A stretch of 17,034 nt of DNA from JBEIDK01 sp040383485 (GTDB taxonomy: Bacteria; Bacteroidota; Bacteroidia; UBA4408). The notes beneath the pieces were generated by a model. That model had not been told where the DNA came from, searched no databases, and saw only the letters and a list, made by a program, of their open reading frames with translations. Positions 7,779 to 15,133 of this stretch are shown here, one piece after another (positions within the stretch are counted from its first letter, which is position 1; every line of letters starts with the position of its first letter). Location of the stretch: positions 1-17,034 of the forward strand of contig JBEIDK010000062.1 of the NCBI GenBank assembly GCA_040383485.1, in the 5' to 3' direction. The position numbers and the translations under genes were made by a program.

Positions 7779-8111
7779 TTGGGAGCTACAAAAACAGAAC
7801 ATTTTACAGACAAACAAAACGCCATTGCGATACTTGCAAAGGCGTTTGGACATCCTGCAAGGGTTGCTATTATTGAGTATTTAATTAAAATAGATAGTTG
7901 CATTTGTGGCGACATTGTTAATGAATTGCCTTTAGCTCAGCCTACAGTTTCTCAACACTTAAAAGAACTTAAAAACGCTGGCATTATTAAAGGTAGCATT
8001 GAAGGCAACGCCATTTGTTACTGCATTGACGAAAAAGCATTGACTAAACTTCAAAATTATTTCGCAAACATTTCGGATAAGTTAGAAAAGAAAAAAAGTA
8101 ATTGTTGCTAA
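7779..8111 (+). CDS. arsR: ArsR-family metalloid-responsive repressor
   Basis: This 110-residue winged-helix protein should repress the downstream cassette and release DNA on binding As(III) or a similar thiophilic ion. The N-terminal helix has AKAFGHPARVAIIEYL, typical of the family. The recognition helix is in LAQPTVSQHLKELKNAGIIK. Candidate ligands are Cys41 and Cys43 (SCICGD, the ELCVCDL-like site), Cys80 and Cys82, and a terminal Cys109-Cys110 pair. The start is TTG at 7779: an in-frame stop lies at 7770-7772 and there is no ATG, while MGATKT-like openings are what I recall for relatives, so the TTG sits where ATG is expected. Weak initiation would keep repressor levels low. It is the first gene of a rightward cassette, followed after 74 nt by the DUF6428 gene. 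Confidence 0.93.
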   Translation: MGATKTEHFTDKQNAIAILAKAFGHPARVAIIEYLIKIDSCICGDIVNELPLAQPTVSQHLKELKNAGIIKGSIEGNAICYCIDEKALTKLQNYFANISDKLEKKKSNCC

Positions 8112-8185
8112 AAAAATAAAATCAAACTAAACGAAATTATCAGAAACCGCTTTCTTAATCGTTAAATCCTTTAAAAAATAATAAA

Positions 8186-8698
8186 ATGACACTTGAACAA
8201 ATAAAGAAACATTTAAGCACTGCTGAATCAGTAAATTTTGAACTTCAAAACGGAACTACTGTTCCTGAACATTTTCACGTTACCGAAGTAGGCGTAGTTA
8301 CTAAACATTTCATAGACTGTGGTGGCACAATCAGAAATGAGAAGGTTGCAAATTTTCAATTATGGGACGCAAACGACTTTGAACACCGTTTAAAACCAAC
8401 AAAATTGCTTAACATCATTAAACTATCGGAAGAAAAATTGGGAATGGAAAATTTAGAAATTGAAGTTGAATATCAAGCTGAAATCAAAGATTCGCAAACA
8501 CAAAAAAATCAAACAAAACGTTTGCAAACAATTGGAAAGTATGATTTAGATTTTAATGGGAAAAACTTTGTTCTTATTTCAAAACAAACAGCTTGTTTGG
8601 CTTCTGACAGTTGCGGCATTCCAAAAGAAAAATTGAAAGTAAATTTAGCAGAAGTATCAACTCAAAATTCTTGTAAACCAGGCGGTGGCTGTTGTTAA
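8186..8698 (+). CDS. DUF6428-family protein of the ars cassette, Cys-rich C-terminus
   Basis: This soluble 170-residue protein belongs to a family that I recognise from positions next to arsR in Bacteroidota. Conserved-looking blocks are VPEHFHVTEVG (His29, His31), KHFIDCGGTIR (His41, Asp44, Cys45), NFQLWDANDFEHRL and KLLNIIKLSEEKLGMENLEIEVEY. The C-terminus has Cys137, Cys143, Cys163 and the terminal Cys169-Cys170 in SCKPGGGCC. The His/Cys clusters suggest binding of a metalloid or a metal, but no activity is established that I know of. It begins 74 nt after arsR and ends 4 nt before the next small gene, in a compact operon. Whether it is a metallochaperone, a sensor or an enzyme cannot be told from the sequence. 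Confidence 0.85.
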   Translation: MTLEQIKKHLSTAESVNFELQNGTTVPEHFHVTEVGVVTKHFIDCGGTIRNEKVANFQLWDANDFEHRLKPTKLLNIIKLSEEKLGMENLEIEVEYQAEIKDSQTQKNQTKRLQTIGKYDLDFNGKNFVLISKQTACLASDSCGIPKEKLKVNLAEVSTQNSCKPGGGCC

Positions 8699-8702
8699 AA
8701 GT

Positions 8703-8858
8703 ATGAAACACATAACTGAATATATCGGCAGACATAAACGTTTCTTAATAATTCTAGCTGGAATTGTTTGCTTAAACTTTGCGTATGGTTTTGACGCAAG
8801 GTTTACCATTATCAACTTACTTTGGATTTTTATCAGCATTGTAAAAATAGACAGATGA
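8703..8858 (+). CDS. 51-residue two-helix membrane microprotein in the ars cassette
   Basis: A short open frame starts 4 nt after the DUF6428 stop. Its TGA overlaps the ATG of arsC as ATGA, the usual form of translational coupling. The product opens with MKHITEYIGRHKR, a basic amphipathic leader. Hydrophobic segments follow at about 14-29 (FLIILAGIVCLNFAYG) and 34-47 (FTIINLLWIFISIV), with a short FDAR turn between them and a basic tail (KIDR). Two close helices with Arg/Lys at both ends suggest a hairpin in the inner membrane. There is one Cys (23) and no known motif. The exact spacing on both sides argues for a real gene. A role beside arsC is unknown. A minus-strand frame through the same bases is treated as a shadow. 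Confidence 0.7.
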   Translation: MKHITEYIGRHKRFLIILAGIVCLNFAYGFDARFTIINLLWIFISIVKIDR

Positions 8859-9268
8859 AAAAAATATTAGTTCTATGCACAGGCAACAGTTGCCGGAGCC
8901 AAATTGCAGAAGGTTACTTACGATTTTATGCAAACAACAAGGCAGAAATTTATAGCGCTGGCGTTGAAACTCACGGTGTAAATCCTAGAGCAATTGCCAC
9001 AATGAAAGAAGACAATATTGATATTTCGCAACATACATCAAACAACATTGAAGAATACTTAAATATTGAATTTGATTATGTCATTACTGTTTGCGACAAT
9101 GCCAAAGAACGCTGTCCATTCTTTCCTAGCAAAGCAAAAAGGTTTCACAAAAATTTTCCTGACCCAGCAAAATCAATTGGTAATGAACAAGAAATAATGG
9201 AGGAGTTTAGAATTGTACGACAAATGATTAAAAACTACTCACAAGAGTTTGTAAAAAGTAATTTGTAA
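8855..9268 (+). CDS. arsC: Arsenate reductase, thioredoxin-coupled low-molecular-weight phosphatase type
   Basis: The 137-residue protein would reduce arsenate to arsenite in the cytoplasm, using a Cys relay regenerated by thioredoxin. The phosphate-binding loop is Cys8-T-G-N-S-Cys13-R14 near the N-terminus. The resolving cysteines are Cys80 and Cys87 (VCDNAKERCPFFP); the 8/80/87 spacing equals the 10/82/89 set of the Staphylococcus and Bacillus enzymes. Asp103 in the FPDPA motif is the general acid. The start is placed at ATG 8855, which overlaps the microprotein stop. A longer in-frame reading from TTG 8822 would add eleven residues with no family counterpart. It is the last gene of the cassette. 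Only 29 bases separate it from the convergent cox3 gene, so no arsenite exporter gene follows here. Confidence 0.93.
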   Translation: MKKILVLCTGNSCRSQIAEGYLRFYANNKAEIYSAGVETHGVNPRAIATMKEDNIDISQHTSNNIEEYLNIEFDYVITVCDNAKERCPFFPSKAKRFHKNFPDPAKSIGNEQEIMEEFRIVRQMIKNYSQEFVKSNL

Positions 9269-9297
9269 ATATTTGACATATATACACTTGTAATAAA

Positions 9298-9879
9298 TTA
9301 GTTCATATAGTTTAAAAACAAAAATAGATAAACCCAAAGTATTCCTAAGAAATGCCAAAATACCGATGTTAGTTTAAGTCCTATATAATTTTCGGGGGTG
9401 TAATTACCTTTATTGGCATTATATGATGACACGAGTAGACTTATTAAACCTCCGACCATGTGCATAAGGTGTAGCCAAGTAAGCACATAAAAAAATGAAC
9501 CTGATGCGTTTGAACTTCTACCTGCAAAATATACATTTTGCGAATACAATGCAGCCCAGCCACTGAACTGTATAAAGGCAAAAGATAAACCCATTAAAAA
9601 AGTTGCAAATAACAATAGCGATGCTCTTTTATTTTGGCCACTCTTAATGGATATTACAGCCATATTCATTATAAAACTACTGAATAGAATCACTGCTGTA
9701 CTAATGTAGAAAGCTCTAGGCATATCAAACTTAAGCCAGTTTCCTTCGGCATGACGCACTACAATTGCAGAAGTTAAGCCGGCAAAAAGCATAATCATAC
9801 TCCCTATTGCTAAGGCTAACATAGGCATTGCTGTTTTTCTACGAATAATATCTTTTTCGGAAGTTGTAATATCTGCCAT
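9298..9879 (-). CDS. coxC: Cytochrome c oxidase subunit III family protein
   Basis: This 193-residue protein has five hydrophobic helices and belongs to the short heme-copper oxidase subunit III family. Landmarks are MLFAGLTSAIVVR in the first helix, FIQFSGWAALYSQ, and the HLMHMVGGLISLL helix, which carries the conserved histidines, then VFWHFLGILWVYLFLFL at the end. It starts 2 nt after the ctaB stop and is surely cotranscribed with it. In many Bacteroidota clusters ctaB is followed by two cox3 copies and then a small subunit IV gene; here only one copy is present before the convergent arsC. It resembles the first of those copies. It would act in the inner membrane as part of an aa3-type oxidase. 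Confidence 0.93.
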   Translation of the reverse strand: MADITTSEKDIIRRKTAMPMLALAIGSMIMLFAGLTSAIVVRHAEGNWLKFDMPRAFYISTAVILFSSFIMNMAVISIKSGQNKRASLLLFATFLMGLSFAFIQFSGWAALYSQNVYFAGRSSNASGSFFYVLTWLHLMHMVGGLISLLVSSYNANKGNYTPENYIGLKLTSVFWHFLGILWVYLFLFLNYMN

Positions 9880-9881
9880 AA

Positions 9882-10766
9882 TTAAATTTTATCTAACACT
9901 AATAATATTTGAACCAAGGGTAAGTAAAGAAACGAACCAAACATAAGTTGCCTTGCAGCTTTTAACTCGCAAGTTTTAAAAAGTTGAAATGCTTGATATG
10001 AAAAAGCGATACTAATAATAACACAAGCAATTGCACTTGTTAAACCTGTTATGTGAAAATAATAAGGGATTAAACAAATAGGTATTAAACTTATTGCATA
10101 AACAAAAGCTTGAAATGCACTTGCTTTATCTCTTAATCCTGAAGGTAACATTTTAAATCCTGCTTTTTTATAATCATCATCAAGCACCCATGCAATTGCC
10201 CAAAAATGAGGAAATTGCCAAATAAATTGTATTCCAAAACAAATTAGCGCTCCTACATCTATTTTGCCTGAAGCTGCAACCCAGCCTAGCATAGGTGGTA
10301 TTGCTCCGGGGAATGCTCCAACGAAAACAGCAAAAGGAGTTTTTTGTTTTAAAGGAGTGTAAATCCATACATAGCTTAACAAGGCAAAAAAACCAAGTAT
10401 AACACATGTCAAATTTATAAATGCTAATAAAATCAACCCAAATAAGCCTGTAGCAAATGAAATAATGTATGCATTGTCAAGCTTCATTCTGCCCGACGGT
10501 AATGGTCTATTCATGGTACGGTTCATGATTTTATCTAAATCACGCTCAATAATTTGATTAAATCCATTTGAAGATGCAGTAACCAAAAAACCTCCAACTG
10601 TTAGCAACAAAATAGTTATCCCATCTGGATTTTTTGTTGCTAATAGATAACATAATACAGCCGATAAAACTACTAATGAGGCTAGTCTGAATTTTGTAAA
10701 TTGTACCAAATCTTTGAATACACTTACTTTATTTGTTTTTATGGCTTGAACATTATTGTTACTCAC
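9882..10766 (-). CDS. ctaB: Protoheme IX farnesyltransferase (heme O synthase)
   Basis: This 294-residue UbiA-type prenyltransferase makes heme O from protoheme and farnesyl diphosphate for heme-copper oxidases. It is an inner-membrane protein with about eight to nine helices. The first Asp-rich motif is at about 67-88: NGFNQIIERDLDKIMNRT, then NRPLPSG, containing Asn70, Asp76, Asp78 and Arg83. The second is DDDYKKAGFKMLPSG. FPHFWAIAW and FPGAIPPMLGWVA are further family blocks. The start is GTG at 10766; no in-frame ATG precedes it. A TAnnTTTG box lies 22 nt upstream, so the pair ctaB-coxC seems to have its own promoter, apart from oxidase subunits I and II, which are not in the window. Confidence 0.96.
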   Translation of the reverse strand: MSNNNVQAIKTNKVSVFKDLVQFTKFRLASLVVLSAVLCYLLATKNPDGITILLLTVGGFLVTASSNGFNQIIERDLDKIMNRTMNRPLPSGRMKLDNAYIISFATGLFGLILLAFINLTCVILGFFALLSYVWIYTPLKQKTPFAVFVGAFPGAIPPMLGWVAASGKIDVGALICFGIQFIWQFPHFWAIAWVLDDDYKKAGFKMLPSGLRDKASAFQAFVYAISLIPICLIPYYFHITGLTSAIACVIISIAFSYQAFQLFKTCELKAARQLMFGSFLYLPLVQILLVLDKI

Positions 10767-10788
10767 TTTTAAAATGATAATTTTTGCG

Positions 10789-10796
10789 CAAATGTA
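10789..10796 (-). promoter_or_regulatory. Candidate -7 box for ctaB-coxC
   Basis: TACATTTG on the minus strand is an exact TAnnTTTG match ending 22 nt before the GTG start. I see no TTG at the expected distance upstream, so only half of the promoter is supported. Confidence 0.4.
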
Positions 10797-10871
10797 ATTG
10801 AAAATTGAAGAGGATAAAATCTTATTTACCTAAATATAAAATAGTTTTAACAGCATTAAAAACAATAATAT

Positions 10872-12341
10872 TTATGAAAGGTTTACTAAGTTCTTATTAT
10901 TCTTGCTTATCACAATCAATCCAAAAAGAGTAATTAATCCGTTTATAACTAGTAATTCGAATCCAAACTCATAACCATCAAACCATTCTTTACTATTGCT
11001 ATTAAGAACATAACAAATTACAGGCGAAAGAATACAGATAAAAGGCACTAACTTATCATTGGCTATTCTTTTCGTATAGAGCCCAAATGAGTAGAGTCCG
11101 AGTAATGGACCATAAGTATAGCCTGCTACCTTAAATAACTTTGAAATTACTGCTTCGTCATTAATTTGTCTGAAAACAACAATAACAAACAACAATAAAA
11201 TCGCAAATGCCAAATGAACAAATGTTCTAGTTTTAATACTTTGTTTTTCTGTAAGGTCTGTTCGTTTATCTAGTTTTAAAATATCTATACAAAATGATGT
11301 GGTTAGTGAAGTTAAGGCGCCATCAGCACTTGGATATGCTGCCGATATTAAGCCAATAATAAAAACCAAACCTGCAATTGGCCCAAGATAATTTATGGCA
11401 ATCATAGGAAAAAGTTCATCCGTTTTTTTAGGTATTTCAATGTTATGATTGGTACAATAAATAAATAAAAGTGCCCCTAACATTAGAAATAATAAGTTTA
11501 CCAATACCAATACAATGCTAAATGAAAACATATTTTTCTGTGCTTCCTTCAAGTTTCGACAACTTAAATTTTTCTGCATCATTTCCTGGTCAAGCCCTGT
11601 CATTACAATAGTTATAAAAGCACCACTAACAAATTGCTTAATAAAAAATCGTTTATCATGCACATCTGTAAAAATAATTTGAGAATACTTGCTATTTTTA
11701 ATTTGTACAAACATTTCGCTAAATGAAAATCCTAAATCTGATGTAATTAAATAAACCGAAATAATTGCAGCGGCAAGCATGCAAGTAGTTTGCAGCGTAT
11801 CAGTCCAAATAATAGTTTTAATACCGCCTTGATAAGTATATAGTAAAATAAGTATTATGAACACTCCTACAGTTACAATAAATGGTATTCCTAAAGCCTC
11901 AAAAACAAAAGCTTGCAATACATTTACTACCAAAAACATTCGAAATGAAGCGCCAATTGTTCGAGAAAGCATGAAGAAGAATGCTCCAGTTCTATAGCTT
12001 TGTATTCCTATTCTTTGTTCAAGGTAAGAATAAATAGATGTAAGGTTTAACCTATAGTAAAGTGGTAAAAGCACAGTGGTAATAATTGCATAGCCTGCAA
12101 AAAAACCAAAAACCAATGCCATATATGAAAATTGAGTGTTGGCAACATTGCCAGGCACACTCATAAATGTTACTCCAGAAAGCGAAGCTCCAATCATACC
12201 ATAAGCAATAACAAACCATGGAGAAGAGTTATTACCTTTATAATAACCCTTATTACCTGCATTACGTGCAGTGAAAATAGTTACAGCAAATAGAATTGCT
12301 GAATAAATTAGTATGGTAACAATAATTGCAGTTGAAGACAT
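10872..12341 (-). CDS. Sodium:solute symporter family (SSS) transporter
   Basis: The 489-residue protein has about thirteen hydrophobic segments, the length and layout of the SSS (LeuT-fold) family that imports solutes with sodium. Recognisable parts are the first helices with the W-F-V-I-A-Y-G-M-I-G-A-S-L-S-G-V-T-F block (about 42-59), YTYQGGIKTIIWTDTLQT (the G-G-x-K-x-x-x-W-T-D signature of the family), MTGLDQEMMQKNLSCRN, and AAYPSADGALTSLTTSF in the helix that carries sodium-binding Ser/Thr residues. The substrate cannot be told from the sequence; sugars, amino acids, sialic acid and others occur in the family. The gene ends 105 nt before the ctaB start and probably belongs to a separate transcript. 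It diverges from the T9SS protein gene across 147 nt. Confidence 0.93.
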   Translation of the reverse strand: MSSTAIIVTILIYSAILFAVTIFTARNAGNKGYYKGNNSSPWFVIAYGMIGASLSGVTFMSVPGNVANTQFSYMALVFGFFAGYAIITTVLLPLYYRLNLTSIYSYLEQRIGIQSYRTGAFFFMLSRTIGASFRMFLVVNVLQAFVFEALGIPFIVTVGVFIILILLYTYQGGIKTIIWTDTLQTTCMLAAAIISVYLITSDLGFSFSEMFVQIKNSKYSQIIFTDVHDKRFFIKQFVSGAFITIVMTGLDQEMMQKNLSCRNLKEAQKNMFSFSIVLVLVNLLFLMLGALLFIYCTNHNIEIPKKTDELFPMIAINYLGPIAGLVFIIGLISAAYPSADGALTSLTTSFCIDILKLDKRTDLTEKQSIKTRTFVHLAFAILLLFVIVVFRQINDEAVISKLFKVAGYTYGPLLGLYSFGLYTKRIANDKLVPFICILSPVICYVLNSNSKEWFDGYEFGFELLVINGLITLFGLIVISKNNKNLVNLS

Positions 12342-12488
12342 TTATATTAATTAAGGCTTCAATGATAATTGAATTTCAAACGCTCTTAATGAATATTGAG
12401 AAAACATTTCAACAATAAACCTTTGAAACAAAATAATAAATTTTAGTTTTTACTTTATAATTTAGCGAAACTTATTTTAAAGTAAATT

Positions 12489-13874
12489 ATGCGATATTTA
12501 ATTTTATTGACTATTCTATTTCACTCATCGGCAACATATTCGGCAAATAAACAATTTGGCGGTGGAAAAAATAAAAGTTTAACTACCTCTATTTATCTGC
12601 CAATTGGTGATGTTACAAAGCAATATGATGGTACAGAATTTTCGGCAATTATTGATTCTACTCAAATTATAAGAGATACACTTGGAAACATTACAGAGTA
12701 TAATACTCACCAACAGTATTTTACCGGTACTTGGTTGAATACTTATAAGGTTGCGTTTACCTATAACTCAAGTAATGAATGTATTGAGGAGATTATAAAA
12801 AATTTTAATTTCATTAGTTTCCAACTTCAAAATACAAGCAAAACGCTAAGAACTATTGATGCAAGCCACAGATTAATTGATATGACAACCTTTAGCTGGC
12901 AAGCAAATCAAGGAACTTGGCGCAATCAAACAAAAATTATTAATTCATTTAGTGGTAATAATTTAAGTTTAAGCATTAAACAAAATTGGGATACTATAAC
13001 AAGCAATTGGGTAAATGAAAATAAAACCAACTATTTGTACAACCAATTTAATCAAGTAAAAACAATAAATACACAAAATTACACCAACAATTCTTGGAAC
13101 GATTACAAAAGAACTGATAGCCTTGTTTGGCCAAATAATACAGAACTTGAAGCTCCTATTCAATATATTGATTTTGAGTGGAATTCAACTTCAAATCAAT
13201 GGATGAAAACTATAAAATACATCAGAACAAATACTGGTTTCATAAAACCATTTAAGGAAGAAGAATTGCAGTGGAACGGACAAATTTGGCAAATTAATAC
13301 CCAAATAAATTATTTATACGACTTTAATAAAAATGAAATCCAGAGGACAACTAAATTATGGAATGTAAATATGAGTCAATTTACACCGCTTGAAGATGTT
13401 TTAAGAACTTGGGATGCAGAAAATAAATTGATTGCAGATAGCATTTTTATTTTTGATAATACAGGCGGACTCACCGGTGGTAAAAGAAACGGTTATGCTT
13501 ATGATGCGAATAATAATCTACTCTACGATACAATTGCAACCTATAGTTTAGGCAATAACGAGTTTAATATTGACTCAAGAAAAAAGTATTACTATAACTC
13601 TTTTACTGCAAATAGTTTAAAAGAAACAAAGATTAAAAGGAATAACTTACTAATTCAGCCAAATATTGTAATAGATTTTGCAACATTTAGCATTACTGAA
13701 AAATTGTTGGGGAGCTTAAAAATTTTTAATATTAGTGGTGTTACGGTAAAGGAACAAAAAATGAATGTAAATTCAATAAACTTAGACTTAACGGGATTAT
13801 TGCCAGGACTTTATATTGTTCAATTTACAGCCTTAAATGGCAAAATATTACAATCAAAATTCATGAAACAATAG
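12489..13874 (+). CDS. T9SS-secreted W-rich repeat protein with type A sorting domain
   Basis: The 461-residue precursor has an N-terminal signal peptide (MRYLILLTILFHSSATYSA). Its C-terminal domain (about 385-461) is of the type A secretion kind: SLKIFNISGVTV, LDLTGLLPGLYIVQF, ending SKFMKQ. It is therefore expected to cross the outer membrane by the type IX system and remain on the surface or be released. The middle is built from imperfect units containing paired tryptophans followed by Y-x-Y and Asn-rich turns: WQANQGTW, WDTITSNW, WNSTSNQW, WNGQIW. Several end in a NYLYNQFNQ or INYLYDFNKN-like strand. This resembles the repetitive beta-rich surface proteins with YD-like repeats in Bacteroidota. 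No catalytic motif is visible. It is monocistronic, and its 3' end faces the DUF6671 gene. Confidence 0.85.
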   Translation: MRYLILLTILFHSSATYSANKQFGGGKNKSLTTSIYLPIGDVTKQYDGTEFSAIIDSTQIIRDTLGNITEYNTHQQYFTGTWLNTYKVAFTYNSSNECIEEIIKNFNFISFQLQNTSKTLRTIDASHRLIDMTTFSWQANQGTWRNQTKIINSFSGNNLSLSIKQNWDTITSNWVNENKTNYLYNQFNQVKTINTQNYTNNSWNDYKRTDSLVWPNNTELEAPIQYIDFEWNSTSNQWMKTIKYIRTNTGFIKPFKEEELQWNGQIWQINTQINYLYDFNKNEIQRTTKLWNVNMSQFTPLEDVLRTWDAENKLIADSIFIFDNTGGLTGGKRNGYAYDANNNLLYDTIATYSLGNNEFNIDSRKKYYYNSFTANSLKETKIKRNNLLIQPNIVIDFATFSITEKLLGSLKIFNISGVTVKEQKMNVNSINLDLTGLLPGLYIVQFTALNGKILQSKFMKQ

Positions 13875-13898
13875 CAGTAAATTTGTAAAAAAAAGGAA

Positions 13899-13924
13899 AC
13901 AATGAAATGTTTTTTATTCATTGT
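13899..13924 (-). terminator. Hairpin between convergent genes, probable terminator of the icd operon
   Basis: ACAATGAA (13899-13906) pairs with TTCATTGT (13917-13924) in an 8-bp stem with a 10-nt loop. On the minus strand it is followed by TTCC and then a run of eight T (complement of 13887-13894), as expected for the end of the leftward operon. For the rightward gene the following sequence is less T-rich. Confidence 0.4.
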
Positions 13925-13946
13925 ACAAAAGCCAAAATTTAACTTA

Positions 13947-14786
13947 TTACGGGTTACAAAAATTACAAAGCATTGGGTCCTCTTCTGTCTTATTCAAAGG
14001 GAACTTTACTTCCTTATTTACAAAACATTTTTTGCATTCGTAAACATCTGCAATAATGCTTTGTGTTGGCATTCCACAAAGTGAACATGGTAATCCTTTT
14101 TTAGTATTAGTAATTGAAAAGCCAGGAGCAGAACAATTGGGGCATTCAGATTTTATTTTTTCTATCAACTTAAATGTTGCATTTTCAATAACCTTCATGC
14201 GCGTTGGATTATTCATTGCTCTCATATCAGTTTCGGCATAAACTACACCAAACTTTGCGGATATGGATTCGTAAGAACTTATTAAGGTTTGAAAGTCAGT
14301 TATATTTTTAATAATTGAGATATTACTTTCCTTTTCATTTCTAAGGATAATACCATGACTTGGGAATTTTACTTCTTCTGCAAATTTTAATAATTCTTCT
14401 AGCGATTTTATTTCAGTCCCATTAAAATTAGTTTCTGTACTTAATTCACGAGAATAAATTTCTAGTTCATTTTTCGAATCAATCAACAATAATATTTCAT
14501 CGTCCGCATTAACAAAAAACATGCTTGGATGAGGCCCAAATGAACCTTCGCTAGCAATTGCCAAATCACAATCAAATTGTTTCATTGCTTGCAAACACTT
14601 GCTGCGAGCTGTTGTTAGCGGATCATTTGTTCTTTCTATTTCACCTGTAAAAGTGCCCAATAAATCAGTATCAAAATTTTCAGGAACGAAGCATTGCACC
14701 CGTAAAGCTTTTTCAAGCAAGGGTGCAATTACCTTCTCCTTCTGATGTTTGGTTGAAATTAATAACCTACGGTTTTCAAACATCAA
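13947..14786 (-). CDS. DUF6671-family protein with four-CxxC zinc-ribbon tail
   Basis: I recognise the 279-residue protein as a DUF6671-type family member. The N-terminal part (1-200) has ENRRLLISTKHQKEKVIAPL, then CFVPENFDTDLLGTFTGEIE, DPLTTARSKC and LAIASEGSFGPHPSMFF, which look like a conserved pocket with Lys, Asp, Arg and Ser. The C-terminal part has CxxC pairs at 215/218, 234/237, 251/254 and 274/277, consistent with two zinc-ribbon sites. The EGSFGPHP block suggests substrate or nucleotide binding, but no activity is known to me. The start is ATG 14786, or the adjacent ATG at 14783. It begins 8 nt after the CutA-like gene and is the last gene of the icd operon. A housekeeping or stress role is only a guess. 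Confidence 0.8.
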   Translation of the reverse strand: MMFENRRLLISTKHQKEKVIAPLLEKALRVQCFVPENFDTDLLGTFTGEIERTNDPLTTARSKCLQAMKQFDCDLAIASEGSFGPHPSMFFVNADDEILLLIDSKNELEIYSRELSTETNFNGTEIKSLEELLKFAEEVKFPSHGIILRNEKESNISIIKNITDFQTLISSYESISAKFGVVYAETDMRAMNNPTRMKVIENATFKLIEKIKSECPNCSAPGFSITNTKKGLPCSLCGMPTQSIIADVYECKKCFVNKEVKFPLNKTEEDPMLCNFCNP

Positions 14787-14794
14787 AAATCTCC

Positions 14795-15106
14795 TTATAT
14801 TTTCTTAGTATTATTTCTGATAAAGTCGTCAAATGCAAGATTAGAATTTATAATAGGGATGCAATAAATTGGAACATGATTCGAATATTTTTCTTTTATA
14901 AAGATTTCCAACTCATGAAATAATAGTGATTTTGTTTGAGCAGTTATGACATTATTAATGGTTTGCACCACCTCACCATTTTCCATTTTATATGAAACAT
15001 TATCTGTATCTATAGATGCATTAGCTATTAATTCTAACTTTAACAACGAGTCAATGAGTTGTTTTGCTTCATTAATTTTATCGAGGTATATTATAACATT
15101 TACCAT
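14795..15106 (-). CDS. CutA-like small protein (divergent)
   Basis: This 103-residue protein has the layout of the CutA1 family, small trimeric proteins linked to divalent-cation tolerance or signalling by fold rather than by proven activity. The opening MVNVIIYLDKINEAKQLIDS, then LLKLELIANASI, matches the first strand and helix with the usual 'L-x-A' turn. The later IKEKYSNHVPIYCIPIINSN corresponds to the family's 'H-x-Y-x-x-P-x-I' region, and FDDFIRNNT to the final 'Y-x-x-W-I-x-x-x-T'. The typical Tyr-x-W central strand is replaced by VSYKMENGEV, and metal-site cysteines are largely missing (one Cys, in YCIPI). It sits between the coiled-coil gene (27 nt) and the DUF6671 gene (8 nt) in one operon. 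Confidence 0.6.
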   Translation of the reverse strand: MVNVIIYLDKINEAKQLIDSLLKLELIANASIDTDNVSYKMENGEVVQTINNVITAQTKSLLFHELEIFIKEKYSNHVPIYCIPIINSNLAFDDFIRNNTKKI

Positions 15107-15133
15107 AGTTGATTTTTAGTTTTGATTTAACTG

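Noticed and set aside
8657..8839. Minus-strand 60-codon frame between DUF6428 and arsC
   Set aside because: It overlaps the DUF6428 3' end and the plus-strand microprotein, which has the right spacing and orientation for the operon.
8822..8854. Upstream TTG start for arsC
   Set aside because: The added residues have no family counterpart, and the ATG at 8855 forms a normal ATGA overlap and places Cys8 correctly.
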